Source of the DNA: Epiperipatus broadwayi
Taxonomy: Eukaryota > Onychophora > Udeonychophora > Euonychophora > Peripatidae
Assembly: GCA_028023455.1 (NCBI GenBank)
Contig: JAQFVV010006335.1
Coordinates: 934,741 to 998,740 of the forward strand
DNA: 64,000 nucleotides
Direction of reading: 5' to 3'
Shown here: positions 1 to 14,854 of the stretch, one piece after another
Position numbering within the stretch: the stretch's first letter is position 1
Layout: the number at the start of each line of letters is the position of its first letter
Translations under genes and position numbers: made by a program
The notes under the pieces: model-generated
What the model saw: the letters and a program-made list of their open reading frames with translations, nothing else
Databases searched by the model: none
What the model was told of the DNA's origin: nothing

Positions 1-2275
<2,275 letters not shown>

Positions 2276-3012
2276 TTAACCCTTTTCCCGCCTCTTACGA
2301 GGCCTCTCATCAACAGTTGATGTCACTCTAATTCCGTTATTTTTAATGCTAGGATATTCATTTGACAGTTATTGATTAAGTTTTTAAAAGTTCTGTAAGA
2401 TGGTGCCCTCTTCCGAATTATTTTACAAGTAAAAAATCAAAAAAACCACATTTAAAGCTAAACAAAGAAAGAAGCTTGTCGGTAATTGGTTCTCAGCTGG
2501 CTCTCAGTTGACAAAGACATTCTGATTGGCTGGAAAGAACAAAGAAACCGCCTGATCAAAGAAAATAAAGAAAAACGCTGAGATTTTCATTTCGAATGTG
2601 ATTTAAGGTTTAAAAAAAGTATATTCTGGGAAATTAAAATCATTTTCACAGGGTATACTAAAAAACAAAATTATTTTCGAAAAATATTGAAGATATTAGT
2701 AAAAATATTTAAGATTTAGCAAAAAGAAATATTTACTTTTCTATAACATAAAAAGCATTTACGTCACAAACTCTTTGTTTATATGTTGGCTTTTATTTTG
2801 CCGAAATTGAATATTTTATAATAAATAAATACAATTTATTTTTGAAAGAACTTTTATTAATATACTTTTTGTAAATGAATATAAAGTCAATATGATATTA
2901 AAGGTGAAAATATTTTGACAATTGACTTGTCTTCAGTTTGTGAGCTGACCAATTAAAAGCTTTGATTTTTAGCTGACACAACCAATAATATAATTAGTGG
3001 TTAAAAGGTTAA
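2276..3012. mobile_element. piggyBac-like MITE with TTAA target duplications
   Basis: The left end reads TTAA then CCCTTTTCCCGCC, and the right end reads AAAAGG then TTAA. This is the arrangement of piggyBac-superfamily elements, which duplicate TTAA and have termini beginning CCC and ending GGG; here the right terminus has lost one G. The inverted termini match imperfectly over about 16 bp. The interior of about 725 bp is non-coding and includes CCAAT-like motifs in both orientations near 2525 and 2950. The size and lack of a transposase frame indicate a non-autonomous copy. An unrelated TTAA-flanked coincidence is possible but less likely. Confidence 0.55.
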
Positions 3013-3427
3013 TCAATCACTAAGTTTTTATTAAACACATTTATTTCTAGTATTGTAGTATAACCATTGTAATATCTACTTTATTGTATTCATTGAATAA
3101 ACAATGAGAGTTGGTCTATACTAGATTCCTATCTCCTTGCATAGAATGTTTCGTTAAAAAGGTGAATTTAATCTATCTTTGTTTTTCTATTTATATATAT
3201 TTTTTGTGTGTAATCAGGTAGAGTAGTTTTTTTAATTAATTTGTAAATCAAATGACAAGCATGTTATCTAATAAATGTGGGTGGTCTATTACTCCAATAT
3301 GGAGTTTGAAATTCCTAAAATGAGAAAAATAGGGAAAAAAGATTTTGAAACAAAATTTGTAAAAAAAATGTATTAAAAGTAAAAATTATCTGACACATTA
3401 TCCTGAAGGGGGATGTAAGCAATTACA

Positions 3428-3540
3428 ACTTGTGGGCAGATGGGGAGATATATAACCTACCTGTGAGTTGTGGGGGATTATTCTTGGGCTGAGAGAGATA
3501 CAAGTTCCTACCCATGAGGTGTGGGGAGATTATTATTAGA
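3428..3540. repeat. Degenerate G-rich tandem repeat, about 52-bp unit
   Basis: Two to three imperfect units share CTACC(T/C)(G/A)TGAG(T/G)TGTGGGG followed by GATTATT, with starts near 3457 and 3509 and a partial unit before them. This is a locally G-rich island in AT-rich DNA. No function is apparent. Confidence 0.55.
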
Positions 3541-4540
3541 CGTTTATTACTTTGGATCGATATGCTGTTGGATTGCTGAATATATTTTTTAGTTAAAGAA
3601 GGAGTTTGATGCATATATTTTTTGTTTATGGGACCTGCTGGTTATGAAACAGATATATACTTTTGTTGGTTGTTTTTTTTTCTCATTTTTGCGTAGATAA
3701 AAATTAAAGCTACAAACACCCATATGATTTTGGAAATCATTTAATCATATGCAGTTTGGCGGTTAATCAAAAGAAAACAAAAAACATTTTGGATTGCCAT
3801 TAGTAAAATAATCAACAATGAAGCACCAAGGGGTATAATTCTAGAATTTCCAGAGACAAATTCTAGTAGTTAAAGTAATTCTTGTCGTAGTATCATTAAA
3901 TCATATTTAAGAAGAAAGGAAAGAATGAAGACCTTAATCCATTTTATGGAGAATAAGCTTACTGTTGAAGTCACGACAAATTGATAATTTGTATTAAGTT
4001 ATCAAGTAAAGAAACATCATTACAATAATAACCAAGTTTCATCCAATTGTCTGGAAAACCATGGAGTAGAAGAACCATAGCAGTGCACTCAACAGTTCAG
4101 ATGTGTGTGTTCTAGAGATGCAGTGTATCCTGATTGAAGGACTCTACAAGTATGGAAAGGAATTAAAGTGAATTTCACCATCCTTTTAGTAGTTTACTTG
4201 GTCCACCCAGAAGTTTGAACCTGGAGAGAATGCAGAATAGAGATGAGTAAAACACAAAAAAAGAAAATGTTTATAATTTTTTTTTGTTTTATTGTTGTAA
4301 TATTCGAGTGGATATAATAAGTATAAGTGTACTATATTTAATAACACTTTATTAAATATGATCATTTTTGTATATTAAGTATTGTGAAATAATATTGCAT
4401 ATACATAGATCTCACTTAAATCCACTAAGTGTAGGATTCACATTTTTTTGTTCTTTTCCCTCATTTTACCTTTATGTCTTATTTAATTTTAATCATGGCA
4501 GCATCACTCCATGATGAGTGACCTATAGCCAGCTATACAT

Positions 4541-4575
4541 TATATATATATATATATATATATATATAATGTATA

Positions 4576-4617
<42 letters not shown>
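4541..4617. repeat. (TA)n pair forming a foldback
   Basis: Two (TA)n runs, 4541-4569 and 4581-4617, are separated by GTATAATC. The sequence TATACATTA before the first run is mirrored by TAATGTATA after it, so the tract can form a hairpin. Confidence 0.8.
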
Positions 4618-4619
<2 letters not shown>

Positions 4620-5950
4620 AAATATCGATAAGTCTATCTATATTTTAAAAATTATCATTTGTTATAAAAAAAAATCTCTTTGAGTTGATGTTTATATATG
4701 AAGTATTATTATTGTTTATGGTTATTAGGTATAGTTATTGTTTGAAGTTATTATTTTATTTATATGTTGATGGTACATCGTTATGAATATTTAATTATTA
4801 TAAATAAATAAAGACATATAAATTGTTGATTATATAAAAAAAATTATTTTATTTGCGGTGATTATTAAAAAAATGCAATATTATTATTTATGTATATATA
4901 TATTTTTAAAGCTGTCAAATAAATTTTCAATTTAATATTTTATATATACATATGCTTGATATTTTATTTTTTTTAATGTTAATTGTTTAAAATAAAACAT
5001 GTGTAACAATGGTTTTCAAAACAGCATTTGCTAGCATGTGGAACAACAGCAACAACAAAAAGAAGCCATTATTATTGGGATAGTAATAAAACCAACTGAA
5101 GGATAAAAATTTGTATTTTTTTTTCTTTGAAATTACCATTCTTAAGAATATTGGAATAAGATAGATTTCTATGGTAAATACATAAATCATGATAGGCTAA
5201 TAGAGATATCACAGCCAAGGGGCTGCACCGTTTTCTTTCATTTATTCCAAGGCAGTTTAAAAAGAAAAACTAAGCAAATTTCAACACATGAATTTCATCG
5301 CGTCTGAAGCCAAAATTTGATATAGCTATCTTGAATCTATAATGGTCAATCTAATAATAATCTGGAGGTAATTAAAATTAATATATTGGATTCAACATTT
5401 CAACTTATTTATTTGTTTTTCAAGGAAATAAATTTTAGAAGGATAAAAATATACTTACATCCAAGAATTGACAATTTTTTCTAACGTGATAGTTTCTTCA
5501 CTTTAACTAGAATGCATTCTAATATTAAATGGATAAAGAAATAAAACAATGGGATAAGTTGACTTTTGAAGGAAAACTAAACAAGTGAACTTTGAAAGGT
5601 AGTAAATAATTTTATACGTATAAATGATATATAAATATATTTTTGAGATCGATATTTTTGTTTACTTTTATTTTTCATTATAAAAATATAACGTTTTATA
5701 AATATTCAATTCAAGCATCTTGTTTTCTAACAGCAATAAACGTTTAACAGGTGTCAAAATTAACACTTAAGTAATTTAAGAACTTAAAGTATGACTTATA
5801 AGTTTGGGTTGCATGTGAGTTGTTATGTATATTTTAATAAGTAGATTTATATTCGCAAATTTTTATTATAAAATTTTTTTATTATTAATTTATTTATTTT
5901 CTTTTTTTTTTAAACTTCATATAATAATTCTTATGCCAATCAAAACAATA

Positions 5951-5953
<3 letters not shown>

Positions 5954-5988
<35 letters not shown>
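5954..5988. repeat. (TA)n microsatellite
   Basis: A pure dinucleotide run of about 35 bp. Confidence 0.95.
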
Positions 5989-5991
<3 letters not shown>

Positions 5992-6447
5992 CTGTATATA
6001 ATATTTTTTTTGAATATCTGAAAAATATAAATATGGATTTGTGTTTATATTAATGCATACTTGTTAAGCACAAATGTCTTTATCTATTTCATATATATAC
6101 TTATTGCAAGTTTATATGTATATTTATTATTTGGGTTTGTATTTAAAACATTGATATTACCTAAAATTAAACCATAATATAAAAATAAAGGATGTACTAT
6201 TTGTTTTATAAGTAATGCCTTTGTAATTTATTTGAAAGAGTATTAATATTTTATTTTTATTTTTCTTTTAGTGCCAAAGTCATTATGAAATTAATTGAAT
6301 TTACAATTTAATAGAGGATAACTATGTATTTCACTTATTATTTAGTCTTTAAGTTACTTACACATATCATTATTCATTGATATGTTTAGATATACATAAA
6401 TTTACATAATAGATGTGTATATTGGATTTAATAGAATTCCCTTTGTT

Positions 6448-6588
<141 letters not shown>

Positions 6589-6749
6589 ATTAGTTAGTTA
6601 TATCAACCTTGAAAATAAATTATAATGATAGATCTCATTGCTCTACATGATTTTAGATTTATTTCATGTATAGCTAGTTGGAAGGGCATATTAACAATTT
6701 ATTTAAATATAACTGGGATAATTTTGTCTTTCTTCATTTAAATTATACA

Positions 6750-7168
6750 ATTTATTATATTAGGCTTTCTCAACAATTGGATTCATTTAGATTATATATA
6801 TTCCATTACGTTTATCATCCAATGTTTGAAGCATTATTTTCTTCTCATATATTGACATTCCATTACATTTGCGGTATAATATGTTTATATGATATATTGT
6901 CCATTACATTTGGTACCACAAACTGTTGGTCCCAGTTAACTGATGATTGGTATAATGGAGTAAAAGTATGTTCCATTACATTTGGACGCCACAACGTGGT
7001 CAGCATAATATGTTCATTTAATTATTCATTACATTTTGTTGCAAAAGTTCATATGTTTATTTTCATTTGATATCATATAAAGATACATTCCATTATATTT
7101 GGCTTTCCCAATGTTTGGGGCCTTCTTTCTTCAATTTAAATGGAATGCAGCAAGTACATTCCATTACA
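6750..7168 (+). repeat. Decayed tandem array of LTR-end plus PBS-like units
   Basis: At least five and probably seven units of about 40-75 bp each end in (T)CCATTACA and are followed by a segment resembling TTTGGCGCCCAACGTGGGG. The best units start at 6899 (TTTGGTACCACAAACTG), 6971 (TTTGGACGCCACAACGTGG) and 7087 (TTTGGCTTTCCCAATGTTTG). The same junction type, an LTR ending TTACA followed within two bases by TGGCACCCAACGTGGGGCC, is seen intact next to the LTR at 29531-29552 on the other strand. The array ends CATTACA against a short TATATATA. The open frame across it, 6678-7070, is not a gene. Confidence 0.5.
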
Positions 7169-8690
7169 ATATATATAAAGAAATACATAAAATATAACTT
7201 TACATACCTAAATGTATAAGTGCATATAACCTTAAACGTTTATATGAGCAATTGAGAAAAGTTCAAGAAGTTAAATCTGTGTATAATTTAATTTCATTAT
7301 TTTGGTGGATTTATAAAATGAAGCATTTGTTGTTTTGAGCAGAGAGAGGGGAGTATAGACCACACCCATTAACCTCAATTTTTGACCATTTTATATTTTA
7401 TGGCAAATAAGTTAACTTACGTATAAGTTAGAAAATGGATTTTTTCTTTGTTTATTTTTTAATCTAAATGTAGATCTTAAATATAAAAATCCAAGTACTC
7501 TTGCGTGATTTATATTATGTGTAGAATCATAAAATTAAAATTAGAAAGACGTATAATGGATTTATGACTTAATATTATATTGTTTAAATCTATATGTGGT
7601 GGAGGGGTGGGGTTAGTTAAATAAATGGTATTATCTCATATGTCATTTGTTTATCGTTTAATTTATCGTAGAATAAAAAAAAATGTAATCACCTATTTGT
7701 AATGTCTGCTTACCACAGCTATAAAAGTTATAGCAATACTTACCCAAAATACCTGAGATAGGGAATTATAATGGAGCTAGTCATTGTGATAGTTTATCAG
7801 GGAATTGAATTATAATTTACTTTTTACCCAGTTTTCCATCATCAAATAAAAACATATGTCCAAGAACAGAAAATAAATTCCTCTTCGCATACTCTCTGGA
7901 TAGATAGGGAAGGGAAAACTGTTTGACATTTTACTTTATTAGTTGGGGGTGGCGCTAAGGGTTGTCAAATTAGTACAATACTTTTAAAGGTATATAAAGA
8001 GTGAGGAAAAATGTCTATGTGTTGATAGATATTGAGGTGGAAGTATAGATAGTTTAACAAGGGAAGATTTTGATTTTATTTTAAATTGAATTTCTTTTCT
8101 CTGATAATTCTTAAAGTAATACTTGTTTGTATTTAACCCCGGGTATTACCGTAGATTATTATCAATCTTCCAACTAGAATGTCTATGTCATTCCATGCTC
8201 GTGACATATATAGACATATAGTATCATTTCTAAAACAGATAAGATGTTGTGAGGAATGGACTGGTACTTATATATATATCGTTTATTAATATAGGGTATA
8301 CATATATTGGCATTTGGTAAAAGCTAAAAGAAAAGTAAATTTAACGAACTTTTAAAAAGATACATTTTAGATTTTTTTTACTGTGTAATTTATTTTTTAA
8401 AAATGCACAATGAAGGTTAAAAATAAAAGTTAAAATTAGAAAAAATAAAAGACATGTAGATTTCAATTAGTAAAATATTTCTAACTTCAATTAAAGATGG
8501 TGGAATTATTTAAAAAAAAAGAGTTTATAACTTAAATTTAAGAAAGAATTTAGAAAATTATTATCTTGTATGCTGATAAAAGGACAAAATAAAATAGATG
8601 CACAGAGAAGTCAAAAAATGGATCATGACTATAGAAGGTTAAAAAAACTTAAAACGGGTTATTGTCTGCTTTTTCTTTTGGCTGGTCCAG
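7169..8690. other. AT-rich intergenic sequence, nothing recognised
   Basis: No supported gene or repeat. A G-rich patch near 7600-7615 and short AT runs are the only irregularities. Confidence 0.4.
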
Positions 8691-8877
8691 GACCACTCTA
8701 CGCTGAACTAATTCATCATGCAGGAGAAGACTGAGGCTTTTGCTGACATCATTCATGAAGACGTCTACCAGAAAAGCGTTCTTGACTAGCCTTTAGGATG
8801 GACCAAGAACAAGTTAAAACCAATGGCCATGAACTCATTCTATTTCAACAATCTTCATAAACTTGCTAATATTACTG
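8691..8877 (+). pseudogene. Broken exon-like segment with splice signals, unknown product
   Basis: A GC-richer island is preceded by a pyrimidine tract ending GGTCCAG and followed by G|GTAAGC, as an internal exon would be. All three frames are broken. One frame reads GPLYAELIHHAGED and then stops. A shifted frame reads EAFADIIHEDVYQKSVLD, then TAG, then PLGWTKNKLKPMAMNSFY and on to LHKLANIT at the donor. The residues look like ordinary globular protein rather than AT-rich noise. I do not recognise the family. It may be a dead exon or a fragment of an old mobile element; at least one frameshift and one stop argue against a working exon. Confidence 0.35.
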
Positions 8878-9755
8878 GTAAGCTATGATTAATTATTCCT
8901 GATTGTGCCTAAATGAAGCTTATGATATAATCCTTATAGAGACATTAATTTTATTATTCAAGAGACTTTCCTTTATGATCTCAGAAACTTAAGTGTAATA
9001 TAAACTGTTTTAATTAACTGATTCATATTTAGATTAACATGCATGTAGTTTTTCAAATTTATTAATAATTTATCTTTTAAATATTTTAATTTGTTAGAAT
9101 AAAATATTTTACTTTTCTCAACAAACAATGTGCTTTATTATGGTTTGTTTATTTATAATCTATTGTGTGTAATTTATATTTACCAATATGTTTATTTATT
9201 AACTAAACCTTGGATGCAATATTTTCTGAAAAATAACTAAAGTTATGAGAAATCAAAAACCCGATCCTTTAAATTATTTTCTTTTTAATTTATGATGTGT
9301 GATGTGATGGATTTCAGTGGATTCTTACATGAATCCTGGTGCCCTGATAAAAATAAATAAGAAAGCTGATTCTGCCAGCCACATAAGTTGCAATAATTAG
9401 TAGTCCAGTTAATCAGGAAATATAGCTATGTTTTTAGAAATATGAACAAAATATTTATATTTTCCATCTTCATAGCTTGATTAACTTTCATTTCATAGTG
9501 TGTAGAAAAAGGCCTACCAGAAACTACGAAAATATGAAAAATGGTATAATATATATGGTTATTTAGCTTATAAAAATTTTGTTAGTCAATGGATTATACA
9601 ATGGTCATAAAATATAATAATTTACATAATTTTTAATAAAATAACAAATGAAAATTTAATAATGCCAATATTCATTTTCTCATTATAACATGAAGAGCAA
9701 AAAAAATAATATTTTGTAACTAGGAATTAAACAGTTCATAGTTTAGAAGTATGTT

Positions 9756-9758
<3 letters not shown>
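8878..9758. other. AT-rich intergenic sequence, nothing recognised
   Basis: No supported feature between the exon-like island and the next (TA)n tract. Confidence 0.4.

Positions 9759-9831
<73 letters not shown>
9759..9831. repeat. (TA)n microsatellite
   Basis: A pure TA run of about 73 bp. A PLE-like tail in minus orientation appears to end against its right side. Confidence 0.95.
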
Positions 9832-9835
<4 letters not shown>

Positions 9836-10190
9836 TTGGGATATTCCATGTAGTAAAATAGCTACTTAGCTGAAGTTTCCATATGATAACAAGTACCATC
9901 CTCAGAGCATTCTCTTTCTCAAATCATAGGAATGTTTGTGAGATTTAAAATCATTTTTGTTCCTCCTCATACTTAAATTCTATTGGTTGAAAAGTTTTAA
10001 AGTTTATTTTGACTTCCAATAGCTTCTTTAAAATGTTGATAATCTTCTTTAATTCACACCTTTCATTTATGCTGGTTTAGAAGGCTGGATTTGAAGACTA
10101 TACATGTCTGATAATTTCATGCTTTCAAATTGATAGAAACATGTTTTATAAGTAATGACTTTTGAATTAGTATTTTAGATCTAGTTTCTA
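9832..10190 (-). mobile_element. Possible PLE 3' tail with hammerhead-like motif
   Basis: On the minus strand, 9910 to 9851 contains CTGAGGA (an exact CUGANGA core), then TGGTA/TATCA that can pair, then GAAA, then ACTT-CAGCT-AAGT, a 4-bp stem III followed by A to give a GUA cleavage triplet. Four unpaired bases between stem II and GAAA depart from a canonical hammerhead. The segment ends in (TA)n, as the clearer PLE ends in this window do. No GIY-YIG frame is legible upstream, so membership in the PLE class is inferred from the motif alone. Confidence 0.3.
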
Positions 10191-10271
10191 GAGTCTCAGC
10201 ACTCCAATGAGGTGAGCCACAAGTTCGAAACCAATTGGTCTGAAGATAGGGACCCTGGTAGAGATTTTGAA

Positions 10272-10624
10272 GTTTTTCTCTTTCAGCACTTATAAAATAA
10301 AAGCTTGATTAGAGCTATTGGTAAGCTCCATCTAGTGATCATAAAATGAAAGCTTAAAAGCAAGTTATGAAATTTATGATTTTTTAAAATTATTATAAGT
10401 GTACCTTTGAAGGATTTTTGCAATGCTATATATTGCAGAGGCTATTACTATATGGTGAAACTGAGTTGAATTCAGACCCATATAGCTATCTGGTTTGTAA
10501 GGCTGGATTTGAATTTTTTTCTCTTTTGGAACTTATAAAATAAAAGCTTGATTAGAGCTATTGGCAAGCACCATCTAGTGATCATAAAATGCAAGCTTAA
10601 AAGCAAGTTACAAAATTTATGACT
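10272..10624 (+). repeat. Direct repeat of about 110 bp, two copies
   Basis: 10272-10380 and 10513-10624 are about 90 percent alike; both contain AAAATAAAAGCTTGATTAGA and the phrase CATCTAGTGATCATAAAATG. GGCTGGATTTGAA precedes both at a distance, at 10083 and 10501, so the duplicated unit may be larger and decayed. A box-B-like AGTTCGAAACC occurs near 10223, so a SINE origin is possible but not shown. Confidence 0.7.
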
Positions 10625-11581
10625 TTACCACAATTAGAATTTTTTTAGTTTTAAGAGTCTCTTGTATCTCCCTGATATCTCAGTGAAATATAAGAAAAGG
10701 GCATATATGGCAACATCAGATTTGGCTGTCACATGGAAACTAACCTGGGGGCATAGGTAATGAAGTTTGACTGTCTTTTGTTTGTAATAATGTTAACAGT
10801 GGTTTTACAGACAGACATGTGAGTAAGTGATCATTGCTTGGTTACTAAGATTAATTATGCTGACTATATAAATCAGACCCTTACACTATTTAATGTTAAA
10901 CTTTAATAAATCATGAAGGTGAATATAGTTTGTGAAGTATATGAAATGAATAAAAATACAGTAATAAACAATATGATAACCCTAGCTGGTTACAAAATTT
11001 TAAGCTAATAGTGTAAAGATTTATGTAGAATTAGAAAGATGTAAAAAAAAAAAAAAAACAAATTTTATCTTTAGAGACAAAAATTTCCCATTGACTTATC
11101 CTCCATTGGCTTTCATGTTCAAATGGTTGGAAATGATGAGTTTGGTAGCATCTATATGGATTTAAGTCAAATTTTATTATTAGACAAAATAAAAAAATAA
11201 TGTGAAAAGTGAGAAGTGCAAAAGATGCTATGTCATGCAATATTGTTATAGCGTTGTCTTTTTATAATATAATTTAGTGCCATTTCCCTCTATTAATTCT
11301 ACAGAATTTATCATTTTCATGTTCTTGTATGTTAAAGATAAATAAAAATATTAATTAAATAAATTGTAACTAGTGCTAAAATAATAAAGTTTGATGATCA
11401 ATCTCGTATGAAAAGATTGCCATTATAATATGTCTGAATGTCTTGAAGTCCTCAATCTTTGGCAACTAAATTAAAAATATTACACATGTGTCTGCATGTG
11501 CATATACAGTGTGAGAATGGAGAAATCTCTATTAGGTTAAAAAAGGAAAACATATTTTATAATGAAATATTGGATCATAAA

Positions 11582-11583
<2 letters not shown>
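10625..11583. other. AT-rich intergenic sequence, nothing recognised
   Basis: Only an oligo-A run near 11042-11058 stands out. No gene is supported. Confidence 0.4.

Positions 11584-11668
<85 letters not shown>
11584..11668. repeat. (TA)n microsatellite
   Basis: A pure dinucleotide run of about 85 bp. Confidence 0.95.
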
Positions 11669-11670
<2 letters not shown>

Positions 11671-11810
11671 ATCTGGCTATTTTGAAATACGAACTGTAAT
11701 GTATTTATATATTAGTTCACAGAGAGCGGTACTATTTTTCTTAACCATGTGTGGTGATTTAATGCTTAATATTTGTATATTTATTTCAGTATAGCGTTAT
11801 GCACTGGGAT

Positions 11811-11904
11811 TATATATATATATATATATATAACTACAACCATTAAATGTCTGTATTTTTAAATTATATAATAATAACTGTGTTAAATATATTTGTTTGA
11901 ATTA

Positions 11905-11935
<31 letters not shown>
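11811..11935. repeat. Two short (TA)n tracts flanking a repeat end shared with 21.9 kb
   Basis: (TA)n occupies 11811-11832 and 11908-11935. Between them, CTGTGTTAAATATATTTG followed by TTTGAATTAT recurs in inverse orientation at 21961-22005, again joined to (TA)n. This suggests that both are termini of one repeat family lying against TA tracts. Confidence 0.55.
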
Positions 11936-11938
<3 letters not shown>

Positions 11939-13541
11939 CATTAAGCTAATTAATTGAAGATTTGCATAAATGTTTTTGTTTTTTTTTTGTTTAGCAATTG
12001 TTTTACAATAGTACATCTTTTTTTAATGATATCTACGAAAGAGTACTTCTTTTCTTCAAATGATCTATTTTTATTAATTACAATATTTAGAAGAGGCATA
12101 ACTGCTATATATTTTTATTTTATTTAAAAGTATCTAAGGCCAAATGTTCAGCTAACACTAGATGTAGAGTTGCCACTATATTCTAAATGGTCTGTAGATT
12201 ATATTTTTCTAAATATTTTTTTTACGCCTTAAAATATATGAATCATTTTATATTTTTTGTTAATACAAAAGTAATCAAATGATTACTGCTCATGAGTTAG
12301 GAGTTAGAAATAGAACTATGATTCACGAAACTTAAGCTCCAAATCTGGCCACCTCGCACTGAACTGTATCATGCAAATCATATTCTTTATTTACTTTAGA
12401 TTTTACAATTTTTTTTAGTTTTTATCATATCTTAGTACTGATATAAAAAGTAATATAATTTAGTTAGATGTCGTGATTTAGCAGTCGAAGGAGCTTATAG
12501 TATTGGTATTATTATAAATATAAACAGGTATATAAGTACACACATAATATCTATTGCATGAATAAAAACAGAAGTAATCAAAAATTATTGACAATAATTG
12601 AAGAATATAAAAAGATGTAGCTCTCATATAAAATTAATAAACTACAAATATATACTTAGATTAAATGATAATTAAGAATTATTTATGTATAAATAAACTA
12701 AACAAGGCAAATAACTACAAGTGCTTCTTTCCATGGATATTCTTGCCAAATTATAATTTTAATTAAATACTTAGTTCTTCAAAACATTGAGAATTATTTA
12801 TATATCTTTCTTGCTGAGTACTTCAAATTAAAATAGAATAATAAACAAAAAAGATACAATTAACAATTTTCTCAGAATCTTTCCACTCTAAAATGTGAAT
12901 CTAATTTTTTTTTCCATTCAGAGTTTAGTTCTCAAATTAATTTCTGCGTTAATAGTATCACTTCTTATTGTGAATGATAAAGAAAGAAAAACAATTAGTT
13001 ACTTCATGCTGCCTTACCATTGAAAATAAAAAATGATAACCTGCAAAGATATGCCACAGAAGTAAATTACAGAGTGTTTCTTAATTATACTAACAAACAG
13101 TATTATTTATGATAGTTTAAACAATGCTTGTTTCCACTTTATCAGAAGTTAAACTAACATCTTATGTTTCAAGTTACAACATAATCTTTAAACAGTTCTG
13201 GTACTTAGAATTTTATTGTGTAATAATAAAGCTACTTAAATTATTATAATTTTTCAGTATCATAATAATAAACATCTTGTATTAAATATTTCTCGATGAA
13301 GTGTTATAATTTTTAAATATAACACACGCCCAAATCTATGTATAACAATAAATTCTTAGCAATAAAGATTCAAAACAAAACAAAACACACACCAACAAAG
13401 CCTCAAAAATTGAAATTTTATAAGCCTGAAGAATATTCGCTGATTATCTCTAGAATCTGGTGGAGAGATCTTAAAATGAATTGTTCAAAAGTAATCTTAT
13501 CTTTAGTCTATATATAAAGTAAATAAATTTCTATAAAAGTA
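11936..13541. other. AT-rich intergenic sequence, nothing recognised
   Basis: No open frame with splice context and no repeat structure was recognised up to the start of the 4.6-kb element. Confidence 0.4.
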
Positions 13542-14356
13542 TTATATATATATATATTGTGCCCTTGTCTGTAGGTCATAGGTAGGATAGAAAGGTCAAT
13601 TATGAAAAAAATTTTAAATTTTAAGTAATATTTAGGTGATATAAAAGTAATAATAGTTTTGTAATACAATTTTAAGCTAAAATACCTAACAGATAACAGT
13701 ATAATAAAGTATTTTAAAAAGTAAACAGTTAAATAAAGTTTTAATATCATTGCTTATGGTTGTGAAAGCTGGCCATACAAAATAACACAGCTATAGATAG
13801 TTAAAATTATTGTAATAATTTTAAAATAATAGTTTTAGAATGAATAGATTAAATAAATGAAATATAATTTTACAGTTAGTCAAAATTAATAGGATATATT
13901 TTTTTTTGTCTTTAATAAACTTTAGGATGGTGAGAGTTATATTTGGTTCTATAAGTTTCAATTTATTTTCCAAAATTTTATAAAGTACATTAGTTTTGGT
14001 GATTTAAACCGAGACATAAATAAAAATTTATTATTTTATAAAGTAGATAGACACGTGATCGTATATTAAATGCCTTCACGTACACACACACTTGGTAGAT
14101 AATAATAAAGTTTGTGAATTTAAAAAACTAGATATAATTGCCATCCATCATTAAAATTAAAAGTTAAAAATGTTATATATTGTCTTAATAATTATTTTAA
14201 AAATCAAAAAAATAAGTTTATCAAGATATGATTTAATTTAATAATATTAAGTTAAAATAATATTCCAGACATTACGTCATAAATATTTATTTAAAAGTAC
14301 AGTTTATTATCCCAAAATAGAATGACTAATATTGTTCGCGCTAAAAACAATTATTG

Positions 14357-14410
14357 ACCAATCAACGGATTTAAATTGGCAAGAAAAAATCTAAGATAGA
14401 CAGAAGCGGG
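14357..14410 (+). promoter_or_regulatory. CCAAT-containing promoter-like region, copy 1
   Basis: GACCAATCAACGG lies about 0.8 kb inside the element, just after GTTCGCGCTAAA and a CRE-like TTACGTCAT near 14272. All three motifs recur in copy 2 at 59455-59545 even though surrounding sequence has diverged, which suggests constraint or at least recent common origin. No TATA box is obvious in these two copies. Confidence 0.35.
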
Positions 14411-14623
14411 AGATGGAATGTGAAAGTTGAAGAGGACGGTAACCTTTTTGAATTGCTTGTAACATCAAAGCTGAAAAAGTAGTTTAAATTTATAAATTAA
14501 TAATTATTCTAAAATTAGTCTTTAACAGATAATATAATTTGTATCCAGAAAGATGAATTGCTAATTTTTACGTGATCTTACCGGTGGATTTATTCAAATT
14601 TGACCATTCATACTACAGTAAAG

Positions 14624-14854
14624 ATGGAAATACCAAAAATAATAATTGAAATAATTATTAAAAGAAAAATGAATGAAAATTGTATAAGTTTTGTTTTATA
14701 CGTGCTCAACCAGAAACTAAGTCCTATAACTTTAAAAAAAATACAAAGAAGACGCTGTGTGAAAATACCAGAAAGAAAGTATTTACTATTGAGAAAATCT
14801 TATGACGAACATTTGTTTTATAAATGCTTAAAACTAAGTCATATTTCTCTATGA
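14624..14854 (+). CDS. Small open frame in TGTGCCCTT element copy 1, unknown product
   Basis: A 76-codon frame begins at an ATGGAA located about 1.07 kb inside the element. Copy 2 has an in-frame counterpart of 59 codons at the same distance (59805), and both begin M-E with a shared V-L-N-x-K core and a downstream I-T. Copy 3 has an unrelated-looking 70-codon frame starting METSH 1.14 kb inside. The product is basic (many Lys and Arg), has no recognised domain and no signal peptide. The shared start and absence of frameshifts over the first 50 codons are suggestive; chance retention in AT-rich DNA is quite possible. Confidence 0.25.
   Translation: MEIPKIIIEIIIKRKMNENCISFVLYVLNQKLSPITLKKIQRRRCVKIPERKYLLLRKSYDEHLFYKCLKLSHISL

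Noticed and set aside
3830-4240. Possible coding remnant on the plus strand
   Set aside because: Short protein-like patches only, with stops in all frames and no recognised family.
6251-6301. Acceptor-like TTTTCTTTTAG followed by a 13-codon frame
   Set aside because: Such sites are expected often in AT-rich DNA; no supporting exon nearby.
6678-7070. 130-codon open frame
   Set aside because: Coincides with the degenerate tandem array; no protein-like pattern and no splice or start context.
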